Source: Bog-756 sp963704615
GTDB lineage: Bacteria; Actinomycetota; Acidimicrobiia; Acidimicrobiales; RAAP-2
DNA: 64,000 bases
Assembly (NCBI GenBank): GCA_963704615.1
Contig: OY969923.1
Coordinates: forward strand, 744,001-808,000
Direction of reading: 5' to 3'
Position 1 is the first letter of the stretch. The number at the start of each line of letters is the position of its first letter. Position numbers and translations under genes: made by a program. Below are positions 26,627 through 34,172 of this stretch, in pieces. The notes below the pieces were generated by a model. It made no database searches and was not told where the DNA came from. It worked only from the letters and a program-made list of their open reading frames with translations.

Positions 26627-26821
26627 AACGTCACCCGCAAGTTACCGATGAGTCAGCCGTGGCACCGTGCCGGCATGAACTGCGCAATGTCAAGTGGCAA
26701 AAGCAACCGGCGCAGTGAGGGAGCCATCCTGTCGGTCTCGGTTGCCTTAGGCATGGCTCTCCCGGTCGCCGGGGGTCTGGTCCGGGCTCGGCATCGCCCG
26801 GACCCCTCAGGCGAAATCCCT

Positions 26822-26857
26822 ATGCATTGAACCAGCCCGATGCATTGAACCAGCCCG
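26822..26857 (+). repeat. two tandem copies of an 18-bp unit
   Basis: ATGCATTGAACCAGCCCG occurs twice without a gap (26822-26839 and 26840-26857), followed by the first three bases of a third copy. Confidence 0.85.
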
Positions 26858-27087
26858 ATGTCGAAAGGCCCAAGGGCTGAAAGTTCCAATCAGTGATCAG
26901 GCCACCGAAGCTGGCGGGTGGCTTACCGGGGTGGCCAGTCGTGCCGATGGGCCAGGTCGATAACCGCCCCGCTCCGGCGGTACGGGATAGCCCTGGGTCT
27001 TGTCGCTTTCGTGGTGTCGCTTGGCGAATGGACTGTCCGCTTTCCAACGACGACTGTTTCTCAGTCTGCTTCTGAGACACTGGTTTG

Positions 27088-27741
27088 GTGCCAAGTGACA
27101 ACGCCTTATCGCGATCCGTCCGAAACGTCCGCCGGGGCCTTCGGTCGGAACACGTGGAAGATGTAGACGCCTTCGATCGTGTGTCGCTTCCCAAACGGGA
27201 TTGCGACGTTCTTCGTGACCTACTTTCGGCCGAGAGCGTGCGGGTGGTGATCGAGATAGGTCTCGCGTTCGGCAGTTCTGCCCTGGCCATCGGCGAGGCT
27301 CTCGCATCCCAGCAACTCGAGGGAAGGAAGCATGTGATCATTGATCCCTACCAGAGCCAGTTCGGAAATGCTGGGTTGAAGGCCCTGGCCGCGGCTGGTC
27401 TTGACACTCTGTCTGTGGTGTTGCCGGACCGATCTCAGCTCGCCCTCCCGCGCCTCGTGGAACAGCGATTTGTCGCCGATGCCGCGTTCGTGGACGGAAG
27501 CCACATGTTTCACAACGTTTTCGTAGACCTCTACTTCCTCCGCGAACTCGTGAGGCCTGGCGGGTTGATTGCGCTCGATGACTGCCAGTGGCCCTCGGTA
27601 GCGACAGCAGTCCGTTATTTTGAGGTCAACACCGGATGGCGCTCACAGCCGGTAACTGCATCCTCCCGGCTTCGTGCCTTTCGCCTGCCTGACCCGCCGA
27701 GAGAAGCGGCTTTCGAGAACTTCGAGCCGTTCCACTTGTGA
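27088..27741 (+). CDS. class I SAM-dependent methyltransferase (Methyltransf_24-like)
   Basis: The SAM site reads VRVVIEIGLAFGSSALAIGE at about 51-70. It is followed by the acidic VIIDPYQSQFG and a late DGSHMFHNVFVDLYFLRELV, RPGGLIALDDCQ block, which is the O-methyltransferase-like family arrangement. The substrate is unknown. Either GTG 27088 or TTG 27085 could start it, and no Shine-Dalgarno sequence is seen. It has 217 residues. It lies in the low-GC block and differs clearly in composition from the flanking chromosome. Confidence 0.75.
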   Translation: MPSDNALSRSVRNVRRGLRSEHVEDVDAFDRVSLPKRDCDVLRDLLSAESVRVVIEIGLAFGSSALAIGEALASQQLEGRKHVIIDPYQSQFGNAGLKALAAAGLDTLSVVLPDRSQLALPRLVEQRFVADAAFVDGSHMFHNVFVDLYFLRELVRPGGLIALDDCQWPSVATAVRYFEVNTGWRSQPVTASSRLRAFRLPDPPREAAFENFEPFHL

Positions 27742-27886
27742 CGACCTCACACGAAGTACGGCACAGGTCAACGATCGCCTCTTACCCCGCAGCGAGGGCA
27801 GGGGCAGTCCTGAGCGCGTCGGTTTGGGCATCTTCCGTGCGTCGGGCTGGAATTGCTGATTCCAAGCACGGAACGATGGTGCGGAG

Positions 27887-27892
27887 CATAAT
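27887..27892 (+). promoter_or_regulatory. -10-like CATAAT before the second methyltransferase
   Basis: CATAAT would set the transcript start near 27899. The short leader then holds the inverted repeat CGTGT-CACA-ACACG (27909-27922) and a purine-rich ribosome-binding site before ATG 27940. A leaderless start at GTG 27898 is the alternative. Confidence 0.4.
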
Positions 27893-27939
27893 GTTCCGTG
27901 ATCGCGGGTCCAGCGTGTCACAACACGGAAGAGGGTCCG

Positions 27940-28782
27940 ATGCCAGAAGCACATGAGGTTGAAAAGCAGCAGCGTGAGACCTGGGACCGCTTCTCGGCGG
28001 GGTGGATCAAGTGGGATCCCCAAGTGGTCGAGATGCTCGCTCCCGTCGGACGAGAGATGATCCGCCTGCTCGGCCTGACTGACGATAATGAGCATCTAGA
28101 CATCGCTTCGGGAACTGGCGAACCGGGCCTTTCCATCGCGGCTCAGATGCCGAGGAGCCGAGTGGTGCTCACAGACCTTTCGGAAGCCATGTTGGCAGGG
28201 GCCAGCTCGAAGGCCGAAAAGCGGGCTCTCGGCAATGTCGAAGTGCGAGTCTGTGGCGTGAATGACCTCCCGTTCAAAGACGCGTCCTTCGATAGCGTGA
28301 GCTGTCGCTTTGGGTTCATGTTTTTCCCCGACATTCGGGAAGCAGTCTCCGGGCTTGTCCGCGTTTTACGTCCTGGTGGTCGCATCACAGCGGCGGTGTG
28401 GGCCGAACCTGCTGGCAATGCGTGGGCCACCACGCCGATGGGGGCTATCAGTGCCGAGGTGGAATTGCCGCCGCCAGATCCAGATGCTCCCGGGCTGTTT
28501 CGGTGCGCCGCTCCAGATTCGGTCGCCTCGATCTTCCGCGAAACCGGATTGCACGACGTGGCCGAATCGGATGTGCGAGGGTCCCTCGAATTGGAGAGTG
28601 GCGATGAGTATTGGACGCTTCTCACTGAAGTAACTGCACCGGTCGTTGCCGTTCTCGCCGGAGTCGATACAGATACAAGAGAACGAATTCGGGCCGCCAC
28701 GCTCGACAAAGCGCAAGCTTTTGAGGTTGGCGGACGGTTGAGTCTTCCCTATCAGGCTCGGTGCATCGTGGGCGTCAAGTAA
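27940..28782 (+). CDS. class I SAM-dependent methyltransferase (UbiE/Methyltransf_11 type)
   Basis: Motif I is LDIASGTGEPGLSIAAQM, followed by VVLTDLSEAMLAGA, motif II-like DASFDSVSCRFGFMFFPD and motif III LRPGGRITAAVW. The N-terminus (KQQRETWDRFSAGWIKWD) is typical of UbiE-like enzymes. The substrate is unknown; several such genes act on quinones or small secondary metabolites. ATG 27940 has GGAAGAGGG upstream. It has 280 residues. Last intact gene of the low-GC block. Confidence 0.82.
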   Translation: MPEAHEVEKQQRETWDRFSAGWIKWDPQVVEMLAPVGREMIRLLGLTDDNEHLDIASGTGEPGLSIAAQMPRSRVVLTDLSEAMLAGASSKAEKRALGNVEVRVCGVNDLPFKDASFDSVSCRFGFMFFPDIREAVSGLVRVLRPGGRITAAVWAEPAGNAWATTPMGAISAEVELPPPDPDAPGLFRCAAPDSVASIFRETGLHDVAESDVRGSLELESGDEYWTLLTEVTAPVVAVLAGVDTDTRERIRAATLDKAQAFEVGGRLSLPYQARCIVGVK

Positions 28783-28948
28783 AAGTCGAGACCGGGGACC
28801 GCAGCTCGATGTTCTCGCCGGGCGATGTCTCGCCATCAAGGTTCACAGGTCTCTCAGAGCGACCTGCCACCGAAGTCCGTTTATGGGCAGTAGCTAATTG
28901 CGAGCGCAAGCGACGAGAATCATCAGACCCCGCTCAGATCCGAAGAGC

Positions 28949-28980
28949 GGCCCTGCTCAAGCGGGCCTGACCCCGACGGG
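28949..28980 (+). repeat. right copy of 32-bp direct repeat (att-like)
   Basis: It matches 22977-23008 except at 28954 and 28976. A short open frame across it ends ALLKRA, echoing the APLKRA end of PcrA, so this looks like a copy of the pcrA 3' tip. Confidence 0.7.
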
Positions 28981-28985
28981 TCAGG
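28966..28985 (-). terminator. hairpin downstream of dprE2
   Basis: CCTGACCC (28966-28973) and GGGTCAGG (28978-28985) form an 8-bp stem with a 4-nt loop, 12 nt beyond the dprE2 stop. It overlaps the right direct repeat. Confidence 0.5.
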
Positions 28986-28996
28986 GCCTGGCGGGG

Positions 28997-29758
28997 TCAG
29001 CCGGGCAGTCGCCGCCAAACGGCGCGGGGGAGGTGGCGCATGCCGGCCATGACCCAGCCGAGGATGGGGGGCACGTAGACCACGGCGGCGCCGGACTCGA
29101 TCCCCCGGACCACAGCCACGGCCACGGCCTCGGGGGTGGTGGCCAACGGCGCCGGGGTCATGCCCTCGGTCATCCGACCGACCACGAAGCCGGGCCGCAC
29201 CACGGTCACCTCCACGCCCGAGCCGGCCAGTGCGTCGGCCAGGCCCTGGCAGAAGGCATCGAGCCCGGCCTTGGCCGAGCCGTAGATGAAGTTGGCCCGG
29301 CGGGCCCGCACCCCGGCCACCGACGACAGCACGATGATCCGTCCGTGACCCTGATGGCGCATCCGCTCGGACACGGCCAAAAGGGCTGCGGCCAGGCCGG
29401 TGTAGTTGGTGGCCATGACGGCCGCGGCCGAGAGCGGGTCGCGCTCGTCGGCGGTCTGGTCCCCGAGGACGCCGGTGGCCGCCACCACCAGGTCGATGTC
29501 GCCGAATCGATCGAAGACCCGGTCGGCGAAGTCCCGGTGGCCGGCGGTGTCGGTGGCGTCGAAGGGTACGGCTGTGACCACCTCGGCACCGGCCGCGGTG
29601 GCCTCGTCCACCGCCTGGGTCAACCGGGGACCCTCCCGGCCGGCCAGCACCACCGTCGTGCATCGGGCCGGCACCAGCTCGGCCACGATGGCCCGGCCGA
29701 TCTCGGAGGAGCCGCCGAGCACGAGCACGGACTGGGGCCGACCCACGGCGTCGATCAT
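28997..29758 (-). CDS. dprE2: decaprenylphospho-beta-D-erythro-pentofuranosid-2-ulose 2-reductase-like SDR
   Basis: DprE2 reduces the keto intermediate made by DprE1 and so completes the epimerisation of decaprenyl-phosphoryl-ribose to -arabinose, the arabinan donor. The 253-residue SDR has the cofactor motif LVLGGSSEIGRAI (13-25), LSSVAG and the catalytic Y-X3-K in FIYGSAKAGLDAF. The C-terminus is hydrophobic (VVYVPPILGWVMAGM), as in DprE2. The ATG overlaps the dprE1 stop by 4 nt. The identification rests strongly on this context. Confidence 0.88.
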   Translation of the reverse strand: MIDAVGRPQSVLVLGGSSEIGRAIVAELVPARCTTVVLAGREGPRLTQAVDEATAAGAEVVTAVPFDATDTAGHRDFADRVFDRFGDIDLVVAATGVLGDQTADERDPLSAAAVMATNYTGLAAALLAVSERMRHQGHGRIIVLSSVAGVRARRANFIYGSAKAGLDAFCQGLADALAGSGVEVTVVRPGFVVGRMTEGMTPAPLATTPEAVAVAVVRGIESGAAVVYVPPILGWVMAGMRHLPRAVWRRLPG

Positions 29759-31302
29759 GGACGCTTCCCTCCTGTCGACGGTGACCGGCCTGACGACGCC
29801 GACCGGGACAAAGACCCGGCCCGGGCGGGGCGCTCGGCCCGGGTGCGGCTGGTGGTGGCCGCTCGGGTGCGGGGGCCACGGCCCCGAGGAGCGGGTGGGG
29901 GAGGACGGTCGGCGCACAGCCCGAGGCGCCGACCGAGGTCGGAGCGGAGCACCCCCGCGGGATCCACCCGATCGCGCACCGCCTGCCACTCGTCGGTGCG
30001 CGGGTACATGGCCCGGAAGGAGGCCGGGGAGACACGGGAGTCCTTGGCCAGGTAGACCCGGCCGCCGGCCGCGATGACCTCGTCGTCGAGGGCGTCGAGC
30101 AGCCGGTCCAGCTCGTGGTGGCCGACCGGGAGGTCGAGGGCGAGCGTCCAGCCCGGGAGGGGGAACGACAGGGGGCCGGGATCGCCGGGGCCGAAGCGCT
30201 TGAGCACGGCCAGGAACGACGCCAGTCGCACCGCGGTGATGCGTTCGATGATCCGGCGCACCGCCTCCCCGTGGGCATCGGGCACCACGAATTGATACTG
30301 GAGGAACCCCCGGCGTCCGTAGAGGCGGTTCCAGGCGCCGACCCCGTCGAGGGGATGGAAGAAGCCACCCAGGGCGTGGAGCTTTCCCCTCTGGTGGGTG
30401 GGCGCCTTGCGGAACCAGAACTCGTTGAACGCCCCCACGGTGAGGGGGTTCAACAGCCCCACCGGCGGGGTGACCGGGACCCGGGCCCGCACCTTGGGTT
30501 GGAAGGACCGGGCCCGTTCGGGTGGCTGCCGCAGTCGACCGGGCAGGTCCTCCAGTCGGGCGTGATCGCCGCGGGTGAGCACCGAGCGGCCCAGCCTCTT
30601 CCCGGTGGACTGGCAGTCGATCCACGCCACCGAGTAGCGGTAGGCCGCGTCACCGGTGAGCATCAGGTCCATCGCCTCGTCCAGGTCGGACGCCCGCTCG
30701 GTGTCGACCACCATGTAGCTGGTCTCCACCGGGATCATCTGCAGGCTGGCCTGGGTGATTACCCCGGTGAGGCCCATCCCCCCGGCGGTGGCCCAGAACA
30801 GGTCCGGGTCCGATCCGGGCGACACCACCACCGTCCCGGTGGGCGTGACCAGGGTCAGCTCGGTCACGTGGCTACAGAAACTGCCGTCGACGTGGTGGTT
30901 CTTGCCGTGGATGTCGGCGGCGATGGCCCCCCCGACGGTGACCATCCGGGTCCCGGGGGTGACCGGGACGAACCAGCCCAGGGGGACCAGGCGCTCCATC
31001 AGCACCTGCAGGCTCATGCCCGCCCCCACCGTCACCAGGCCCGAGTCCAGGTCCAGGCGATGGATGGCGTCCATCCAGGTGGCGTCGAGCACCACACCCC
31101 CGGCGTTCTGGGCTGCGTCCCCGTAGCTGCGCCCGAGCCCGCGGGCGATGATGCCCCGTCCCCCGGAGGCCACCGCGTCGCCGGCATTGCTCAGGGCCAG
31201 CTCGACGGCTCGGGGATGGACGGCGGGGACCACCTCGGCGGCGCTGGGCGCGGTGCGGCCCCATCCGCTGAGGAGGGTCCGCCGGTGCGACAATCGGGTC
31301 AC
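29755..31302 (-). CDS. dprE1: decaprenylphosphoryl-beta-D-ribose 2-oxidase-like FAD enzyme
   Basis: DprE1 is the FAD-dependent oxidase of the arabinan precursor pathway. The product has a VAO-type FAD domain (ARGLGRSYGDAAQNAGGVVL, GGAIAADIHGKNHHVDGSF). The C-terminal substrate domain contains RGFLQYQFVVPDAHGEAV, SFLAVLKRFGPGDPGPLSF and AMYPRTDEW, all DprE1 landmarks. The last 50 or so residues are an Arg/Pro/Ser-rich tail not expected in DprE1. GTG 31302 overlaps the ubiA stop (GTGA). It has 515 residues. Confidence 0.9.
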   Translation of the reverse strand: MTRLSHRRTLLSGWGRTAPSAAEVVPAVHPRAVELALSNAGDAVASGGRGIIARGLGRSYGDAAQNAGGVVLDATWMDAIHRLDLDSGLVTVGAGMSLQVLMERLVPLGWFVPVTPGTRMVTVGGAIAADIHGKNHHVDGSFCSHVTELTLVTPTGTVVVSPGSDPDLFWATAGGMGLTGVITQASLQMIPVETSYMVVDTERASDLDEAMDLMLTGDAAYRYSVAWIDCQSTGKRLGRSVLTRGDHARLEDLPGRLRQPPERARSFQPKVRARVPVTPPVGLLNPLTVGAFNEFWFRKAPTHQRGKLHALGGFFHPLDGVGAWNRLYGRRGFLQYQFVVPDAHGEAVRRIIERITAVRLASFLAVLKRFGPGDPGPLSFPLPGWTLALDLPVGHHELDRLLDALDDEVIAAGGRVYLAKDSRVSPASFRAMYPRTDEWQAVRDRVDPAGVLRSDLGRRLGLCADRPPPPAPRGRGPRTRAATTSRTRAERPARAGSLSRSASSGRSPSTGGKRP

Positions 31303-32261
31303 CGGGCGTAGACCCCCACGGCGAACAGGGCGATCCAGCACGCGCCGTAGATCTGCAGCCGGTGGTCCCGCAGGACCAGCTCCTCTGGATCGGCTCCGGC
31401 GCCGTCGTCGAGGATGCGCATCACGTGCAGAACGGCGATGGTGAAGGGCACGATGGTCACTTGGAACCAGACCGGGTCGCGGCCCGGGTGGACCTGGGCG
31501 GCCCTTTCGAAGGCCCACAGGCAGTAGGCGGTCACCGTCACCGCGGCGGCGAAGGTCCGCACCGACCGCAGGAAGCTCGGGCTGTAGGAGGCCAACGTCT
31601 GGCGGATGGCGGTGTGGTCGGCCTGACGGTCGGCCAGTAGCTGCTTCTCGCCGGACCTCTTGCCGGTCACGATGAGCAGCGACCCGAAGGAGGCCACGAT
31701 GAGGAACCAGTTGGACAGGGCCACGCCGGTGGCCACGCCACCGGCGATGGCACGCAACACGAACCCGGCGCTCACCGCGGCCAGGTCGAGGACGGGCTCG
31801 TTCTTGAGGCCCAAGGAGTAGGCCACGTTGACCAGGGCGTAGATGGCCATGACCAGAGCGAGGTGCCAGCCGGCCAGGGCGGCGGCCAGGCCGGTGGCGG
31901 CGACCAGCAGCACGGCGCCGACGGTGAGGGCCATCGGGACCGGGACCAGCCCGGAGGCGACCGGCCGGGTGCGCTTGGAAGGATGGTTCCGGTCGGAGGG
32001 CGCGTCGATGGCGTCGTTGATGTAATAGGTACCCGACGCGGCCAGACAGAAGATCCCGAAGGCGGCGGCGGCGTGCCCGATGATGCTCCCGTGAAAGAGC
32101 ACGCCGGCCGCGGCGGGAGCCACGAAGACCAACAGGTTCTTGACCCATTGGCGCGGTCGGGACAAGCGGACCAGGCCGACCAGGAGGGAGGAGGGAGGCC
32201 GGTCAGCCGGGCGGTCGGCGTGTTCGTCGGGTCTGTCCACAGCTTCAGCCGGGGTGGTCAC
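31299..32261 (-). CDS. ubiA: UbiA family decaprenyl-phosphate phosphoribosyltransferase-like membrane protein
   Basis: In mycobacteria this integral membrane prenyltransferase makes decaprenylphosphoryl-5-phosphoribose, the precursor for DprE1. The 320-residue product has about nine hydrophobic segments and the metal-binding motif N82-D83-X2-D86-X3-D90 (YYINDAIDAPSD). The phosphatase that follows in mycobacteria is not in this operon. The GTG start has no clear Shine-Dalgarno sequence. It is the first gene of ubiA-dprE1-dprE2, joined by 4-nt overlaps. Confidence 0.88.
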   Translation of the reverse strand: MTTPAEAVDRPDEHADRPADRPPSSLLVGLVRLSRPRQWVKNLLVFVAPAAAGVLFHGSIIGHAAAAFGIFCLAASGTYYINDAIDAPSDRNHPSKRTRPVASGLVPVPMALTVGAVLLVAATGLAAALAGWHLALVMAIYALVNVAYSLGLKNEPVLDLAAVSAGFVLRAIAGGVATGVALSNWFLIVASFGSLLIVTGKRSGEKQLLADRQADHTAIRQTLASYSPSFLRSVRTFAAAVTVTAYCLWAFERAAQVHPGRDPVWFQVTIVPFTIAVLHVMRILDDGAGADPEELVLRDHRLQIYGACWIALFAVGVYAR

Positions 32262-32415
32262 GGTGTTCTCGGGCGAATCGGGTCGTGCTGTGGGCGCCGC
32301 GGCGAAGTTACCATGCGCCCCCAGGGTAGGTCCGGAACGCTCCCGGATCGGACCTCTCCCCCTCTACCCGGTCGCAGCCGACCCGCTCGTGTGGGCCTCA
32401 TGGTTGGGCAGCGCT

Positions 32416-32421
32416 TAGTAT
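32416..32421 (+). promoter_or_regulatory. -10-like hexamer for the B12-binding protein gene
   Basis: TAGTAT lies 8 nt before GTG 32430, and no ribosome-binding site is seen. The gap back to ubiA (divergent) is about 170 nt. Confidence 0.55.
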
Positions 32422-32429
32422 CGGCCTCC

Positions 32430-32849
32430 GTGAAGCGCCCCTATCGAGTGGTCGTGGCTAAACCCGGGCTGGACGGGCACGACCGCGGGGCCAAGGTGAT
32501 CGCCCGTGCCTTGCGGGATGCGGGATTCGAGGTCATCTACACCGGGCTCCACCAGACGGCCGACCAGGTGGTGCAGGCCGTGGTCCAAGAGGATGCCGAC
32601 GCGGTGGGGCTCTCGCTGCTCTCGGGTGCCCACCTGACCCTGGTTCCCCGGGTGATCGATGGGCTCAAGGACAAGGGTCGCGGCGACGTCCTGGTGCTGG
32701 TCGGGGGGATCATCCCCGCGGCCGACATCCCGGTCCTGAAGGACATGGGGGTCGCCGAGGTCTTCACCCCCGGCGCCCCGCTACTGGACGTCGTGGCCCG
32801 GGTGGGCGAGGCCCTCGACGAACGGGAGAGCGGCGGGGTGGGCGCCTGA
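32430..32849 (+). CDS. cobalamin-binding small subunit of a methylmalonyl-CoA mutase-type enzyme
   Basis: The 139-residue protein consists only of the B12-binding Rossmann domain. The base-off signature is D15-X-H17-X2-G20 (KPGLDGHDRGAKVIARAL), with VGLSLLSGAH (SxL motif) and LVLVGGIIPAADI (GG motif). It needs a separate TIM-barrel subunit carrying the acyl-CoA site, which is not in the window. Methylmalonyl-CoA, isobutyryl-CoA or related mutases use such split subunits. It lies next to sucCD, so succinyl-CoA metabolism is plausible. Confidence 0.9.
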   Translation: MKRPYRVVVAKPGLDGHDRGAKVIARALRDAGFEVIYTGLHQTADQVVQAVVQEDADAVGLSLLSGAHLTLVPRVIDGLKDKGRGDVLVLVGGIIPAADIPVLKDMGVAEVFTPGAPLLDVVARVGEALDERESGGVGA

Positions 32850-32957
32850 ACCCGAGAGCCGGGGCCCCGGCCTTGGCGCCGTCCGCCGGCGCCTGATGAC
32901 TGCCGGCCCGGTGCCGAACACCCACGGTGACGGACACCGTCGCCCGCAGTTGCAGAC

Positions 32958-32985
32958 TTGAGAGCAAAGTCACACGAAATACACG
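32958..32985 (+). promoter_or_regulatory. possible sigma70 promoter of sucCD
   Basis: TTGAGA (32958-32963) and TACACG (32980-32985) are 16 nt apart. This would give a leader of about 30 nt containing a GGACGAGG ribosome-binding region before GTG 33024. Confidence 0.4.
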
Positions 32986-33023
32986 ACTCACGCGACAGTC
33001 ACGACAGAGAGGACGAGGATCCG

Positions 33024-34172
33024 GTGGATCTTTATGAGTACCAGGGCAAGCAGTACTTCGCCCGGTTCGGCCTGCCCATCTCCAAGGGAGGGGTGGCCGA
33101 CACCGTGGAGGAGGCCGTCGCGGTGGCGGCGTCGGCCGGCTACCCGGTGACGGTCAAGGCACAGGTCAAGGTGGGCGGCCGGGGCAAGGCCGGCGGGGTC
33201 AAGCTGGCCGACGACGAGACCGAGCTCCGCCGGCACGCGGCCAACATCCTCGGCCTCGACATCAAGGGGCACGTGGTCAAGCGACTGTGGATCGAGCACT
33301 CCTCGGACATCGACCGCGAGTATTACGCCAGCTTCACCCTCGATCGGAGTGCCAAAAAGCACCTGGGCATGCTGTCCGCCGAGGGCGGGGTGGAGATCGA
33401 GGAGGTGGCGGTGACCAATCCCGACGCCATCGCCCTCCTCTACGTCGACCCGGTCGACGGCCTGAGCTACGAGGAGGCCCGCGCCTGGGTGGATCGAGCC
33501 GGCCTTGACGAGCCGGCCCGGGACCAGGCGGCGACGATCCTGGTCAAGCTGTACACCTGCTACACCGAAGGGGACTGCGACCTGGCCGAGATCAACCCCC
33601 TCATCTACACGCCCGACGCCCGGGTGCACTGCCTCGACGCCAAGGTCACCCTGGACGACAACGCCGCCTTCCGCCATCCCGAGTGGGAGGAGTTCGCCGG
33701 AAGCGACGTGGAGGACGAGCGCGAGGCCCGGGCCAAGGCCCGTGGGCTCAACTACATCGGGTTGGACGGCTCGGTGGGGATCATCGCCAACGGAGCCGGC
33801 CTGGCCATGAGCACGCTCGACGTGGTCAACCAGTGCGGTGGCTCGGCGGCCAACTTCTTGGACATCGGGGGCGGCGCCAACGCCGACGTGATGGCCGCCG
33901 CTCTCGAGGTCATCAACTCGGATCCGGCGGTGCGCTCCATCCTGGTCAACATCTTCGGTGGCATCACCCGGGTCGACGAGGTGGCCCGGGGTGTGCTCGA
34001 AGCGCTGGATCGGGTGGACATCAACTCGCCCATCGTGCTGCGGCTGGACGGCACCAACGCCCCGGCCGGCCGTGAGATCCTTGCCTCGCACCTGTCCGAC
34101 CGCCTGGTGGCCGAGCCCACCATGCTCGACGCCGCACGCCGTGCGGTCGCACTTGCCGGAGGACCCTCATGA
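33024..34172 (+). CDS. sucC: succinyl-CoA ligase (ADP/GDP-forming) subunit beta
   Basis: SucC carries the nucleotide-binding ATP-grasp domain of succinyl-CoA synthetase in the TCA cycle. The 382-residue product begins VDLYEYQGKQYFARFGLPIS, shows KAQVKVGGRGKAGGVKLA and has the C-terminal GGANADVMAAALEVI, VNIFGGITRVDEVA block. GTG 33024 follows GGACGAGG; the open frame upstream is not conserved. The stop overlaps sucD (ATGA). Confidence 0.96.
   Translation: MDLYEYQGKQYFARFGLPISKGGVADTVEEAVAVAASAGYPVTVKAQVKVGGRGKAGGVKLADDETELRRHAANILGLDIKGHVVKRLWIEHSSDIDREYYASFTLDRSAKKHLGMLSAEGGVEIEEVAVTNPDAIALLYVDPVDGLSYEEARAWVDRAGLDEPARDQAATILVKLYTCYTEGDCDLAEINPLIYTPDARVHCLDAKVTLDDNAAFRHPEWEEFAGSDVEDEREARAKARGLNYIGLDGSVGIIANGAGLAMSTLDVVNQCGGSAANFLDIGGGANADVMAAALEVINSDPAVRSILVNIFGGITRVDEVARGVLEALDRVDINSPIVLRLDGTNAPAGREILASHLSDRLVAEPTMLDAARRAVALAGGPS

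Larger units (their letters stand above)
26511..27087. other. 577-nt stretch: leader of paralogue 2, tandem repeat, hairpin
   Basis: This contains the paralogue 2 leader hairpin and promoter block, a GC-rich hairpin (26780-26803) and an 18-bp tandem duplication (26822-26857). No convincing gene is present. A GACACT hexamer (27076-27081) precedes the next methyltransferase by 6 nt. Confidence 0.5.
22977..28980. mobile_element. putative genomic island bounded by a direct repeat
   Basis: The segment between the repeat copies at 22977-23008 and 28949-28980 has visibly lower G+C than both sides and AT-richer codon choice. It holds acetyltransferase, methyltransferase and secreted-protein genes unrelated to the neighbouring conserved genes, and contains internal repeats. 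No integrase, transposase or tRNA gene was found. It could be a degenerate integrative element or a variable cassette; the attachment-site reading is inference. Confidence 0.4.

Noticed and set aside
25728..26651. 307-codon plus-strand open frame across the second secreted-protein gene
   Set aside because: It runs antisense through a gene with a signal peptide and ribosome-binding site. Only its first 45 codons (HTH-like) are of interest and are reported separately.
22977..28980. tRNA gene as integration target
   Set aside because: No tRNA-like cloverleaf or CCA-adjacent sequence was found at either repeat copy.
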